This document shows positions 35,641 to 47,311 of a stretch of DNA of 64,000 nt, one piece after another. Numbering within the stretch: the stretch's first letter is position 1; every line of letters begins with the position of its first letter. This DNA is from Paraphaeosphaeria minitans (Eukaryota; Ascomycota; Dothideomycetes; Pleosporales; Didymosphaeriaceae). The notes below the pieces were generated by a model. It was given only the letters and a program-made list of their open reading frames with translations. It did no database searches and had not been told where the DNA came from. The stretch is from assembly GCA_015832175.1 (NCBI GenBank), contig WJXW01000008.1:2170001-2234000 (forward strand), written 5' to 3'. Made by a program: the position numbers and the translations under genes.

Positions 35641-35734
35641 GTTACAGCACAGCACAGCTCACGTTACAGCACAGCGCCCTACCAGCGTGTGGTGGTGCCG
35701 CTCTCCGCGCGATAGGTAGATAGTTACAGTAGGT

Positions 35735-36075
35735 AGGCAGGTAGGAAGGTAGGTAGGAAGGTAGGTAGGAAGGTAGGTAGGAAGGTAGGTAGGAAGGTAG
35801 GTAGGAAGGTAGGTAGGAAGGTAGGTAGGAAGGTACCTAGTCTACCGTACGGTACAATGTGTAGGTAGACTGGACACAGCATTCCCGGCCGAGACCCCCA
35901 AGGCCGTACCGTACCTACTGTACCTACCTAGGCGGTCGAGCCCAACAGCGGGCCGCGCCGGTACCGGTAGTCTACCTACCTACCTACCCATCACCTACCT
36001 ACCTACCCATCACCTACCTACCTACCCATCACCTACCTACCTACCTACCCATCACCTACCTACCTACCTACCTGG
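35735..36075. repeat. GGAAGGTAGGTA (12-bp) array, then CCTACCTACCTACCCATCA arrays
   Basis: Purine-rich GGTAGG-type units at 35,735-35,835 are followed by pyrimidine-rich CCTACC-type units at 35,973-36,073. They are largely complementary to each other, so this is a second inverted pair. Confidence 0.9.
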
Positions 36076-37417
36076 TGCCTACCTTCCTAACCTAGCCTGT
36101 GTGCGTGTGGGCGCGTGTGCGTGTGTGCGTGTGTGCGCTTCCAGTCCACGCCAGTCCACGCCAGTCCACTCCAGTCCACTCCAGTCCACTCCAATCCTAC
36201 CTACCACCCACCTTGACAGACGCGCTGGGCGCGGCTTGGAGAGTCTCGCTCCGTCATGCCGCGGGCGCGTGTGGGTGTGGGTGTGGGTGTGGGTGTGGCC
36301 GAGGCGGGTAGGGCGGATTGCGAGTTGGGAGGGCGGGGGCAGGTGCGGCACGTGGAAGGGCGGACGGCCCGGGGCACAGGTAGGTACAGTTACTTGTACA
36401 GGCACAGGCACAGCCATAGGCACAGGCACAGTTACTTGTACTTGTACAGAGAGGGTAATTCAACTCGCACATTACCTACCAGAGATGCCGACGCTCGTGT
36501 CCACTACCTACCTACCTACCTACCGACCTACCTACCGACCTACCTACCGACCTACCTACCTACCCCATGCGCGCTTCTGCGCAAACGCTGCGCGGCACTC
36601 GGTCATGGTTGGCTTGGTAGGTAGGCACGATACCTAAATGGCCCTGCGTAGCTGGCTGCGAGGGGTGCACATCTCGTGTGCTGGGTACCTAGGTAAAGGT
36701 AGTGGGGTGTTGGGTATCACTGTGCAGCACTGAATACCTACGTGAGCGAGGATGAGTGGTGGCACGCGTGCGGGGGGCGTGTGAGTGGGCGCATGAGGGA
36801 CTACCGTACCGTACCGTACCGTACCGTACCTACATGGATGGTCGTCGAGTGGAGAGATGCGCTGTGCGCCGAGGGAGTCTGGCATGTTGGTCAGGTGTGT
36901 ACGCGACGCTCCCGGTCTGGCTGAGCATCGCTTCGAGACTCATCTCGAGGGCGCATTCGCATTCGCCTTCGCCTTCGCCTTCGCCTTCACCCTCGCTGTC
37001 CCCCCGCCGTGCACCGAAGCTGCCAATGGTGCACGGGAACGTGGCCTGCCTTTGTTGCCTGGAACTATTCGCAAAACACCTTGACGGAGCCAATCGCTAA
37101 TCGTCACGCATAAACCCAAGTTGGAGGCAACTTGCTCATTCGTTGCATGCACGTAGGTATTGGTTTGGTCTAGATACCTACTTGCTTTTCCTGCGCGAGC
37201 GCTTTCGCTGTTTCTTCGGAGCCGCAGGATGCATGCTGCACACTCCACGCAACCGAAGTCTAGGTACCTACCTACCCAACGGTCAGGCTTATTATTGAGT
37301 CTTCAAAACGGCCAATGCCATGTGCCAACGTGAATCCAATCGTAACAAGCCGATAAACGTCGAGGTGCCCGAGCATGTGCACGCAGTCGGTAGGTCGACC
37401 GGGCGTGCTTTTGACGC

Positions 37418-39394
37418 TCAGTGCTGTCGCAATCGTCAGTCTTTGATACCGTTTGTTCTGGTCATGCATAGCACGTACATCGATATCTTCCCACCCACGG
37501 CCCTTCACGTTTGCAAGCTCATCCATTGACATGACATGGCCGGTGGTGACTGCGAGAATCGTGTCAGCAACTACTCTGTTCATGGCCAGCACATTGTCGT
37601 TGCAGGCACAGCCAATGGCTCAAAGACGTCTTTAAACTCATTCTGATCGCGTGCGCGAATGCCTAGGTAGAACTTACAGTATCCCGCTTGGATCTTCGCA
37701 TCGATCTCGACCCGGCTGTCCTCCGGAATCATCTCTTCAGGGATCGGAACGCGCTCGTGGATCGGGATGCCCTGGTCGACAATCGCGTCGTGTTTCATGC
37801 TGTAGTCACATTAGCACTGCCGGGCTGGCTGTACGACCTGAATGCCGTTGCTTACTTGGACATGCTGAGCATCCTGTCAATCTTCGTGATGCCGAGCCAG
37901 TGCAGGATCTACGTGCCACGACGGTTAGCAGCCGAATCGACACGCGGCACACGCTGTAGAACAGTATACAATGTAGCATGACTCACATCAGGCATGAGTG
38001 CTTGGAAGCGCATGTCCTTGACACCGGCAATGTTCTCGGTTCGCTTGAAGTACTCGCTCGCGCGGTCTTCTCCGCGTTTCCGTGCGTTATACACAAGATA
38101 CTTGGTCACCTCGCCCAGAGCTCGTCCTTCCTTGCGGAAATAGATGACGACACCGCTGCCGCCCTTCTGCGCTTCCTTTACAGCCTCTTCTACGCCGAAG
38201 ATGAGGTACGGGCGGCATGTGCAGATGTCGGAACCGAACACATCGCTGCCGTTGCACTCGTCGTGAACACGCAGAGCGAGACGGGCGTTTGGGTCTGACA
38301 TCTTGGCTGGGTCGCCGAAGATGTACACGGTCAACCCACCGATCGGGGGCAGGAAGAGCTTGATGTCGTGGCGCGTAATCAGCTCGGGGTACGAGCCGCC
38401 AGTCTCCTCGAACAATGTACGGCGAAGAGTGCCCTCATCTGTCAAAGATTTCAGCACACGTAGTCAGCGGACGATAACTGTACTTACCGATACCGAAACG
38501 TTCGGCGACTCCGGGGAGATACCAAACAGGCTCAACGGCAACCTTGGTGACAGCCAGTTCACCGCTTTCGTTCAAACAGATCTTGCCATCGGGAACAAGG
38601 CGTCCCTTCCTAACGCTGTCCTCCAGCTCAGGGAGCTTCATGTGAGCTTTGGTGATGGCAATAGAAGGCCTGATCTCGACACCATCCTTGTCCATGGTCT
38701 CCTTGTACAGCCAGGGAGCCAGATGGCCAAGGGGATCCATGGCTACGATCTTCTTCTTGTCACTCCATTGCGGGAACGGCCCGATGGTTGCGGCAGGCTC
38801 GGTGTTGGTAAAGTCAGGCTTGTGGGATATATCGAGGTTGCCGCTTGCTACGGCGAGAGCGTGGTAGATTGAGTAAGAGCCACCGTGCGCACCGATAGCT
38901 TTACGATGTTAGCAGTTTAAACATTATACAGAAAAACTAAACTTACCGTTACGCCTACGGATGGTATTGGCATGGCGCGACACGACCACGGGGCCTCGGA
39001 CGGCAGGGTCTTTGTGACCCCATTCCATGGGCAATGGCTCAACACCAGCTTGACCAGGATACGAAGTCAAGATGATCTTGGAGGTCTTGGAAACGCTAGC
39101 TCGACGGGGAGGGGCATCAGCAACAGAGGGTGATTCATCATACTGTGTACTGACGGCCTCTACAGCCTTCTCTGACAGAGACGCAACAGTTTCTTTGGCC
39201 TTTTCAAGAAGACCGTTGGAAGGTTGGACCTGTCCCTTGGCCTCGTCTTTGATAAGTTTGATTTCTGACAACATGTTTACACGGCCATTGATAGCGTCTA
39301 CGGCCGACGCAAGCTGAGAGTTATCCTTGCGCAAGGAGTTGAGACTCTCCAGGATCTCCTTGAGAAGAGCATCACTTGAGCTTTCGGCAGACAT
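37418..39394 (-). CDS. URC1: Uracil-catabolism protein URC1 (GTP cyclohydrolase II-like), about 520 aa, with apparent frameshift
   Basis: URC1 is a GTP-cyclohydrolase-II-like enzyme of the fungal uracil (URC) degradation pathway. Exons (minus): 39394-38947, 38899-38488, 38438-37987, 37908-37856, 37799-37678, 37549-37479, 37423-37418. The six GT-AG introns are 47-128 bp. The N-terminus is a coiled-coil-like leader, then GHKDPAVRGPVVVSRHANT. The Zn/active-site motif HDECNGSDVFGSDICTC keeps three Cys, followed by YFRKEGRALGEVTKYLVYNA. The last exon adds only His-stop after GRGWEDID. Exon lengths sum to 1564 nt, one too many. In exon 2 the conserved AIGAHGG is followed by SYSIYHALAVASG only if one C of CCC at 38,880-38,882 is dropped. 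This is either a real frameshift or a sequence error. Confidence 0.93.
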
Positions 39395-40025
39395 GATGAC
39401 CCTGTAACGCTTTCATGCAAATACAAAGAAACCCTTGAGACAAACAGGAACACGTGGAACCCTCCGAGTGTACCGGTCGCTTGGAGACAATAGATCGCTG
39501 AGAACTGAAGAAGAGCTGGAGGAGGTGGATGTGTGATTGACTGAGAAAGAGATGAGATGGAGGACAGCGAGGCGGGGGAAGGAGCACGTGAGTTAGTGTG
39601 ATGATTGGTTGAGCTAGCTTATCTCGCTCCGCCGACCGCTTGGCGACCATCGGGACACGCCGACGACTCCGTACCTATACCAGTCGATCCGAGACAGATC
39701 TAGCTGCTGTTAGATGCTTAGAATGCCTGGTGGCTAACACTCAACTGTCAACTCGACTCTGTCTTCCAGCTTAACTTTGCAGAAGACTGCTAACTAGACT
39801 CCGCAAAGCACTTAAACCTGGACTCCGCTAGATACCACAGGGAAATGCAGTTCGCCTGGTTGCACTAACAAGTCTCGCAGCGATGGACACTTTCAGTGCA
39901 CGGCGCCGTTGAACAAAGTGTACGGTGCCCGAACAATCGCCTAAGAGGATTGTAATTTTCCGAAGATCACGATAACCAATCCCAACAGCAATAGAAGAAA
40001 ATAAAGAGGGGAAAAGAGCAGAGAG

Positions 40026-40217
40026 TGTTATGGGCTACGCCCTAGTAGATATCCTCGTTCTGTATGCTTTGACCTCGGGCCCATCGGGTCCTTCGGATCC
40101 AATCTTCCGACCCCAGACATATAAGTTCGGTAGCAGAAGCTTAACTTCTGCTCCTCACGAATTTATAAAAAGTATCATCTTCGGCAATTTGGCTCATTGA
40201 GTATCAAACCCATTACA
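40026..40217. repeat. Solo LTR (192 bp), not RIP-mutated
   Basis: It starts TGTTATGGGC and ends AACCCATTACA (near-perfect terminal inverted ends TGTTATGGG/CCCATTACA). It is flanked by GAGAG at 40,021-40,025 and 40,218-40,222. The size and ends suit a small Copia-type LTR. No internal element is attached. It retains a normal C content. Confidence 0.8.
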
Positions 40218-40426
40218 GAGAGCACGCAAAAAAGCAGAGCAGCAGGCGGAGGTTAACAAGATTAAGAAAGGTAGGTAACAATTAGAGTTGATCATGATTA
40301 TGTAGGTTACAATAGCTATAGAAATTCAGGATGTAATTAACTATGAAATAATGTTAAAAGAGAAATGATTCGGAGAAAAAAGTACGTCCTAGTATTGTGC
40401 TAAAGTCTACTATTCACTCCTTACTA

Positions 40427-40480
40427 GCTACAGTGGCTAGCGCATCAGCTACACGATTGATACGCACTAGCCACTGTGGC
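40427..40480. promoter_or_regulatory. 17-bp inverted repeat upstream of ELF1
   Basis: Arms 40,427-40,443 and 40,464-40,480 (GCTACAGTGGCTAGCGC against GCACTAGCCACTGTGGC) pair at 15 of 17 positions around a 20-bp loop. The repeat lies about 165 bp before the ELF1 ATG. It could be an operator, a hairpin or a small TE scar. Confidence 0.45.
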
Positions 40481-40644
40481 TGATGTGTGGCGCCATTCGC
40501 CCCACCACGCATTGTTCACGCCTCGCACATCTTCGACGAAACGCGCGACACCGCGCCTTCTATCTCGCCGCAATCGCTCCCTCACAACCACCCTCACAAC
40601 CACCCTCCCAACACAGCAAAGATCAATTCCCTTGAATCCACAGC

Positions 40645-41268
40645 ATGGCAAGTAAACGCGCCTAGCCGTAGGCGCGTTGTTTCTAACCGAGCGCAGGGCA
40701 AGCGCAAGTCTGCAAAGAAGCCTCAGGGCCCGAGGAAGGCATGTATACATGGTCGCACATACGGTACGAGACTAGCTAATCATTTGCGCAGAAGGAGAAG
40801 CTCCCCACGACTTTCCAGTGCCTGTTCTGCAACCACGAGAACTCTGTCTCCGTCTCCATCGAGAAGAAGTCTGGTGTCGGCAACCTTCAGTGCAAGGTGT
40901 GCGGCCAGACTTTCCAGACCAACACGAACTGTACGTCACGATTTCATCCATCTTGCAGTCCCTGGACCATACTACAGGCGGTCGGCGCCGCCCTGATTGC
41001 TACCGGACGGGCCGCGCTCATACAATCGTCTCAGTTGGTGGAAGGCGGGGGTGCGCGTGCTTACTGTTCCACAGACCTCTCTGCGCCTGTCGATGTCTAC
41101 TCAGACTGGGTCGACGCTTGCGATGCGGTAGCCAAGGAAGCGGCCGCGGCCAACACATCCATCTCGCGGCCTGTCAACCGTGGAGGCCGGTCCCGCGTCG
41201 AGGAGGAGACGGAAGACTTCGTTGTCCAGGACGACGCCGACGCCGAGGGCGAATACGACGACTACTGA
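40645..41268 (+). CDS. ELF1: Transcription elongation factor Elf1, 125 aa
   Basis: Elf1 is a small zinc-ribbon protein that travels with RNA polymerase II. Exons: 40645-40647, 40697-40738, 40792-40930, 41075-41268 (378 nt in frame). The protein begins [15 protein letters not shown]. The zinc ribbon is CLFCNHEN and then [15 protein letters not shown] (two CxxC pairs). [18 protein letters not shown] follows, and then an acidic tail ending EGEYDDY. Introns 1 and 2 begin with GC (GCAAGT and GCATGT) and end in CAG, with CTAAC and CTAAT branch sites. Intron 1 directly follows the ATG. The obvious GT alternatives shift the frame away from the conserved sequence. Intron 3 (144 bp) is long for this locus. 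ELF1 converges with FUR1. Confidence 0.95.
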
Positions 41269-41644
41269 ATGCCTAGCCAGGCGCATGTACGTTGCATGTA
41301 CAACACAAGATTCGACAGCATGTAGTCAAGGATTGACTCGCGGCATGTATGGCGTTTGAGGTATACCAGGGTTTCACGGGGAGGCGTTTTCTGAGATGAG
41401 CGCGCACCAATGCGTATTTTTCACTGATATGATTTGATCGTATCTGTCTCAACTATCACGTTGGACGGGTAACTTGAGTTCTTGTGGCCGTTTGTTTGCA
41501 ATGACATAAAGTGCAATATATGGCCAAGGCCCGATTCCCTACATCATGATGCGTCAAATGCACCCACATACATATCCTCGTTGCTCGTAGATCGCGGTCT
41601 AGCTTTTTCTTGCAAAGTTGCCACGGCAACAAAATGCCAAACCT

Positions 41645-42520
<876 letters not shown>

Positions 42521-43097
42521 TTTTTGAGCCGTGACAAGAGGGCTCGTGAAAGCGAAAGTGGAGAGGTGGATAGGTAGGTAGGTAGGTAGATATTGCGGAT
42601 GAGGGACCAAGCCCAACGAGCGTTGCCGACAGCTCAGAATGCAATGCGTGTAGAACTGGGCAGGGCAAGTGAAGCTGAGAGTGGGAATCACCAGCAGGCG
42701 TCGAGGGGTGCTCGAGAGTCCAGACACTCGTGACCCGGCGAGCTCCACCACCCAGAGTGGGTAGGTAACCCTAACCCGCAGTTTTGCGTTAGACCAGAGA
42801 TATCACTCTCACCAGCCACAACCGCCACAGCCAAGCCAAGGTTTCACACGCAACGACCCGGTTTCGGTCGCCAGCAGCGCATGCTTCAAACAACTCGACG
42901 CGACACAACACGACACGACACGCCGCCACCCGCGCACCTTCACATTGTGCTAGTAGACACTCAAAACAATTAAACACCCAGAGAAGGAACCGCCCTGCGA
43001 CGCGCAAGTCGCCCATCATAACCGACCGAGACCCCTCCAGCGACGATGCGCTAGTAAACAAGACGACCCCTCCGCCAACCCTCTGCCTCCGCGCCCC
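42521..43097. promoter_or_regulatory. Divergent FUR1/WAPL promoter with a telomere-like box
   Basis: 577 bp separate the two ATGs. It contains a short GTAGGTAGGTAGGTAG run (42,570-42,586), AACCCTAACCC (42,767-42,777; a telobox-like word) and a CGACACAACACGACACGACA run (42,898-42,920). Confidence 0.5.
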
Positions 43098-46000
43098 ATG
43101 GCCATGCCAATATCGTCTGTCTCTACAGGCCCCGAGCGCCGCAAGAAGCTCGTCACGTACGGCCGGGCGACGCGCCTCAGCAACGCGCACATCTTCAACG
43201 ACGACGCGCTTTCTCCAGAGCGATCGCGCAAGCAGGTGGGCAGACTCGCCGGTGCAGGCGCGTCTGCATCGCAAATCATTCCGGCCAAGAAGCTGGCACA
43301 GAAGGCTCCATTCAAGGCCGTGGACGATTTCGACGTCTTCGACGTGCCTTCCTCGGGCGACGAGCGAGAAGTTGTGGACCATGGGAAAGGCAAGAGAGCG
43401 CAGTCACCGCGGAAAAGGATCCATGCAATGCGACCAAAGTTGCCTACGCAGCAAGAGAAGACGTCGGAAAGGAGACCAGTGCCTCTAGACAACCCTCTTA
43501 GCACAACAACCCAAGCGCCGCGGACACGAGCGAAAACTCCGGTCGGGATTGCGAAGCCCACATCGACCGTAGCGAGACAGAACGCTCTGGCATCCAAAGA
43601 AAATGCACCACCGACGGTACCCAGGCCGAAGAAAGCCAAACCGGCTCCAGCACCTTCAGTCACCGAGTCGGCGCCGACCCCACCCACTGAGCCCAACTCT
43701 GATTTTGCTGTCTTCGATGTGCCTTCTTCTGACGACGATGTCCCAACCCAGACACCCGTGAGGCCGCGAAAGGCTCCAATTGCGCGCGCAAAAGTACCCT
43801 CGAAAACCACTACAGCAAGGACGCTGCTCTCTCCAGAGCCGTCGGCCGACTCTGATACCTCCAATGTCTCTCACAAGCGCACACGGCGTGGTTCGGCGGC
43901 GTCTTCTGTGACAGTGAAGATGGCGGGAGTTGCACCGAGGAAGAGAGAAGCGTCTGTGCCTACACAGCGGAAGCGGGAAGCTTCTGCACCTGTACAGCGC
44001 AAGAGAGAAGCATCGATACCTATACAAAGAAAAAGGGAGGCATCTGCGGCCCCACGGAGTAGGAAGCAACAGAAGACAAACGAGAGCATGTCACCAGGCC
44101 ACAGTGCGAATGAAGCGGCCCAACCGAATCTGGTGGCGGTGGTTCAGGAGGCTCCAACTCATAAGCCGAAGCGTACAAGGATACGCACTGTTCCTGTGAC
44201 CTCAAAACCGACGATGGCAAAGGCGCAGTCGTCTCCCGTCAAGCTTCACAGTATGTTAGCCATGCGCTCAGCCACAAAGCCGTCACCTGTACAGGAAACT
44301 CCTGTAATACCGGTAGTCGAAGACGAGACCTTGTACGACATTCCCGACGAGGCCACACCGCGTGCGCACAACGCAAGGTCTATTATGCCAGTTTCTGTGA
44401 CCCCACGGCAGCGGGACCTGTTCAGCAACTTGTTGGAAGACGACACAGATTTGACCACCCCAGTGCCTAGCATCTCGAAGCTTCGAATTATTGAGCGAAC
44501 GCCTAGATCTGCATTCGCTGCATTAGCTCGATCGTCGTCTGATATTCCTCAGTCTGCACACGCACGAAAAGGGAGGCTGCTCGATATGCTGAAACGGGCT
44601 GCTCCGAGCGCGGATGCGGAGAGTGAAAGTGAGGAATCAGAGGCGGATTCTACGATAATTCCAACAGTGCTAGGTACGGCCAGACCTAAGGTTGACCATT
44701 ATACTGCTTCCCAAGAAGCAGATGATGTGATGGAGATTGACCCGGGCGCCCAAACCAGCTCACAAACGTCTCGAGCTCCTCTTTCCCTTGGGGAAGGTAC
44801 GCGGACGTACGCACAACAAAGGTCGTACCTTGAAGAAACCAACCTTGAAGACAGCCTGTTAAATTGGGACGATGATATCGAAGTGGACTTACCCACCAGA
44901 CAAGGCTCGGTGACTGAAAGCGAAGAAGACTCACAGCAAGTGACAGGCCTTCCCGAACTTCGGCGAAAGGGACGGCTTTACAAGTTCGAGGCCGAGACTC
45001 GGGCTATCATCGAGGACATATCTGGAAAGACCAATACCAACATCTCGGCACGGCGGAGCGCAATCATGGAGTATGCAACACAGTTGGCCGACGTGAGCTA
45101 CGTCAATCAGCTGCTAGAGTCAGCGTTGACTTCCTCCTTGCTTCGAGCTGTTTCCGCTACTGGGGACAGTATCTTCGACTTCACAGCAGCTGGCGCAGTG
45201 ATTTTTATATTAAGAACAAAACCGAGCTACGCCGTTGTAGAACAGATTTACCAGTCAGATGTTTTGTCGACCTTGCAGAAGCTCTTGGCATCACCCATGC
45301 CCAGCTTGGACATACACCGCATCTCGAAAGATAGGAAGACAAACATGTCTCGCAATGCGCAAGAATCGGTGGCAGAGTTCCGAGCACTCATCTTGAAGTC
45401 ACTTGACTGGCCTGAGGCGGACGTGCCTAAGCTGTCACCACAGCTGCTAGCTATGAAAGTTCTAGAGGAGCTGGTCATAGGACTCCGAATCCCCGGTAAC
45501 ACAGACGCTATCCTTGACGATGGCATGATCAGTAAAGTGCTCGACGTAGCATCCGGACCTGCACAACGTCTGCAGTCGGGTAAAGCAACTGCACAAGATG
45601 ATCTGATGTTAGAAACGATTTTCTCAGCATTAGAGTCACTCTCGATATCCAAGGACGGCCAAGCTACCTGGCCAGACGAGATCCTCCAAAGACTGGCGGA
45701 TATGATATCAGCTTTTTTCGACACAAGTCGCTCCTCGCCCAAACGGCTGGTCATCCGACTCTGTATGAATCTGTCCAACAGCCGACCCAAAGCCTGCCAG
45801 ATCTTTGCGGGTCAGACCTTTGTCACCCGACTTACTGGCTTCATCGTCGGATGCTTTAAGATACTGGGTGACAAGACGAGCCGGCAGCCGCTGACGCGCG
45901 TGCGGGACGACCTCATCCTCGCACTGGGTGCTATGATGAATCTCGCAGAGTTCAGCGACGAAGCTAGAGTGAATGTTGTTCGCGACGGCGACGAGATGAT

Positions 46001-46411
46001 TGGCGAACTGGTGCGCATCTTCCTCGAGGGCTCGGAACGGGCTGATCGGGTAAGCTCCTCTCACCTCATCCCATCCCCCCAACTCCCCAAACCGAAACCC
46101 TCAGCACGGATGCTAACACTGCGCAGGCCGAGTCCGAGGAAGAATCGCACACGCTCGTGCCCATCGGGTACCTCACCGTCATGCTAGGCAATCTGTGTCT
46201 GAACACCCGCGTGCGCCGCAAGGTCACCGTGCTGCTTCCTGGCAAGGGCATAGACCTGCTTGTGCAGCGGGTAAGGGAGTTTGTGACACATAATCAGCGG
46301 CTGGATCAGGTGTCGGGGGAGTTTGAGGGGGCACAGGGCGCGCGGACGTTGAAGAATTTTACGATCAGGCTGATGCGGGTTGTGGAGCGGTTGGAGGAGG
46401 TGGGTGTGTAG
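43098..46411 (+). CDS. WPL1: WAPL-domain cohesin-release factor, 1078 aa
   Basis: Wapl proteins open the cohesin ring together with Pds5 and control heterochromatin and loop length. Exons: 43098-46049 and 46127-46411, joined by a 77-bp GT-AG intron with a TGCTAACAC branch site. Residues 1-615 are basic, Ser/Pro-rich and probably disordered. They contain two copies of a short acidic motif (DVFDVPSSGDE at about 76-86 and AVFDVPSSDDD at about 203-213) and four tandem 10-residue repeats of the type RKREASVPTQ (about 280-318). The WAPL domain spans about 620-1070 (RRKGRLYKFEAETRAIIEDI, then SAIMEYATQLADVSYVNQLL, then LGNLCLNTRVR). Helical-repeat features continue across the intron. The start has a good context (CCCATGG), and a second ATG lies two codons on. 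Confidence 0.93.
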
Positions 46412-46819
46412 AGGAGGGAGGAAGGCGTTGGGCGGAGTAGGATGCGACGGTTTGATTACGGGTTAATTTTTCCTGTGCGCGGACTTGACCTTGGAAATGG
46501 ACTTGAGGTTTGGACTGGATTTTGTATATGCGGACGGACGGGAGGCGGTCGAGTTGGTCTCCGATGAGATCATTACATGACATGGGCTTGGAGACATGGA
46601 CGCGGCGACGGGACTCGTGGAGTAGGACGGATAGCTCGATACCCCAGATATGATTTTACTCCAGATATGATTTTACTCCAGATATGATTTTACTCCAGAT
46701 ATGATAATTATGCGGCTTCCCACTGGAAATTACATGCCCAAACCTGGCTCGTGGCGCGATGTCGTGTGCTGTTTAGAGCTTGATCAGGAACTTTCTACCT
46801 ATATGATGAGTTGTGGTAT

Positions 46820-47125
46820 ACTCTAGGTTTTTCGTCTCAGCTACCAACTACGCTCCCACATCTTCATCTCCGTCGTCGTCAATCGGGGCTGTACCGGCCG
46901 CAGTCCCCGTACCGTCTGCTCACAGACATAGATGTGTCTCACCCGTACAACCTCAACGTCGCGTCGCCCCTACGCAGAACTGACGTGCAGGACCTCGTCA
47001 AGCATCTGCACCTCTTCTCGGTACGGTATGGAAGAGAAAGGGTAACGACGCGGCGCCCGTGGGTAGATGGCGAAAAGCCGCTCACCGTATCCCCCCAGTG
47101 TCAGCCGGTACCCACGCACACACAC

Positions 47126-47182
<57 letters not shown>

Positions 47183-47311
47183 GTAGATCTGCCTGTGCCC
47201 TCTACAGCGTGTGACACGCGGAGGCTACATCAACACCCCGTACAAACTCCGCAGTCGAACGAGGGGGCCAGACGAAGACGCCCAAGGGGGACACAAAAGC
47301 GCTTGCAGCAT
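46820..47311 (+). other. Possible spliced gene fragment of unknown function
   Basis: A plus-strand frame reads YRLLTDIDVSHPYNLNVASP and LRRTDVQDLVKHLHLFSVRY. It could splice at 47,039/47,040 (AGG/GTAACG) across the (AC)n run to CTCTACAG/CGTGTG at about 47,208, giving RVTRGGYINTPYKLRSRTRG and a TAG at about 47,309. The sense part looks protein-like. However, no upstream ATG exists in frame (a TGA lies at 46,781), so this is a fragment, a 5'-incomplete model or chance. Confidence 0.25.
47112..47181. repeat. (AC)n dinucleotide microsatellite
   Basis: About 34 AC units with one or two G interruptions. The Thr-His and Cys-Val frames over it are artefacts. Confidence 0.95.

Larger units (their letters stand above)
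33363..37417. other. 4-kb gene-free region packed with tandem repeats
   Basis: Between the hypothetical gene and URC1 there is no credible gene. It holds at least nine different tandem arrays (listed separately where large). Others are a 10-bp CAGTCCACTC run at 36,140-36,195, GTGTGG at 36,267-36,300, CACAGG at 36,380-36,435, CCTACCTACCGA at 36,505-36,560, (GTACC)n at 36,803-36,832 and (TTCGCC)n at 36,959-36,990. Long frames on both strands are by-products of repeats whose unit is a multiple of 3 or lacks stops. Confidence 0.75.
39395..40644. promoter_or_regulatory. Divergent URC1/ELF1 intergenic region, 1.25 kb
   Basis: This holds the promoters of URC1 (leftward) and ELF1 (rightward), a non-RIP solo LTR (40,026-40,217) and an inverted repeat close to ELF1. 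The last 100 bp before ELF1 contain two ACAACCACCCTC direct repeats (40,576-40,600). Confidence 0.6.

Noticed and set aside
35380..35719. Cys/Leu/Ala/Val-rich and Ser/Thr/Ala/Gln-rich frames of 73-91 codons
   Set aside because: They are translations of the CAGCA pentamer run.
36079..36637. Long frames on both strands (116-178 codons)
   Set aside because: They are composed of GTGTGG, CAGTCC and CACAGG microsatellites. No motif or splice logic.
38303..38872. 189-codon plus-strand frame opposite URC1
   Set aside because: It is antisense to well-supported URC1 exons 2-3 and has no independent features.
40487..40996. 169-codon frame over the 5' part of ELF1
   Set aside because: It reads through two introns. 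Only the stretch [14 protein letters not shown] belongs to the protein.
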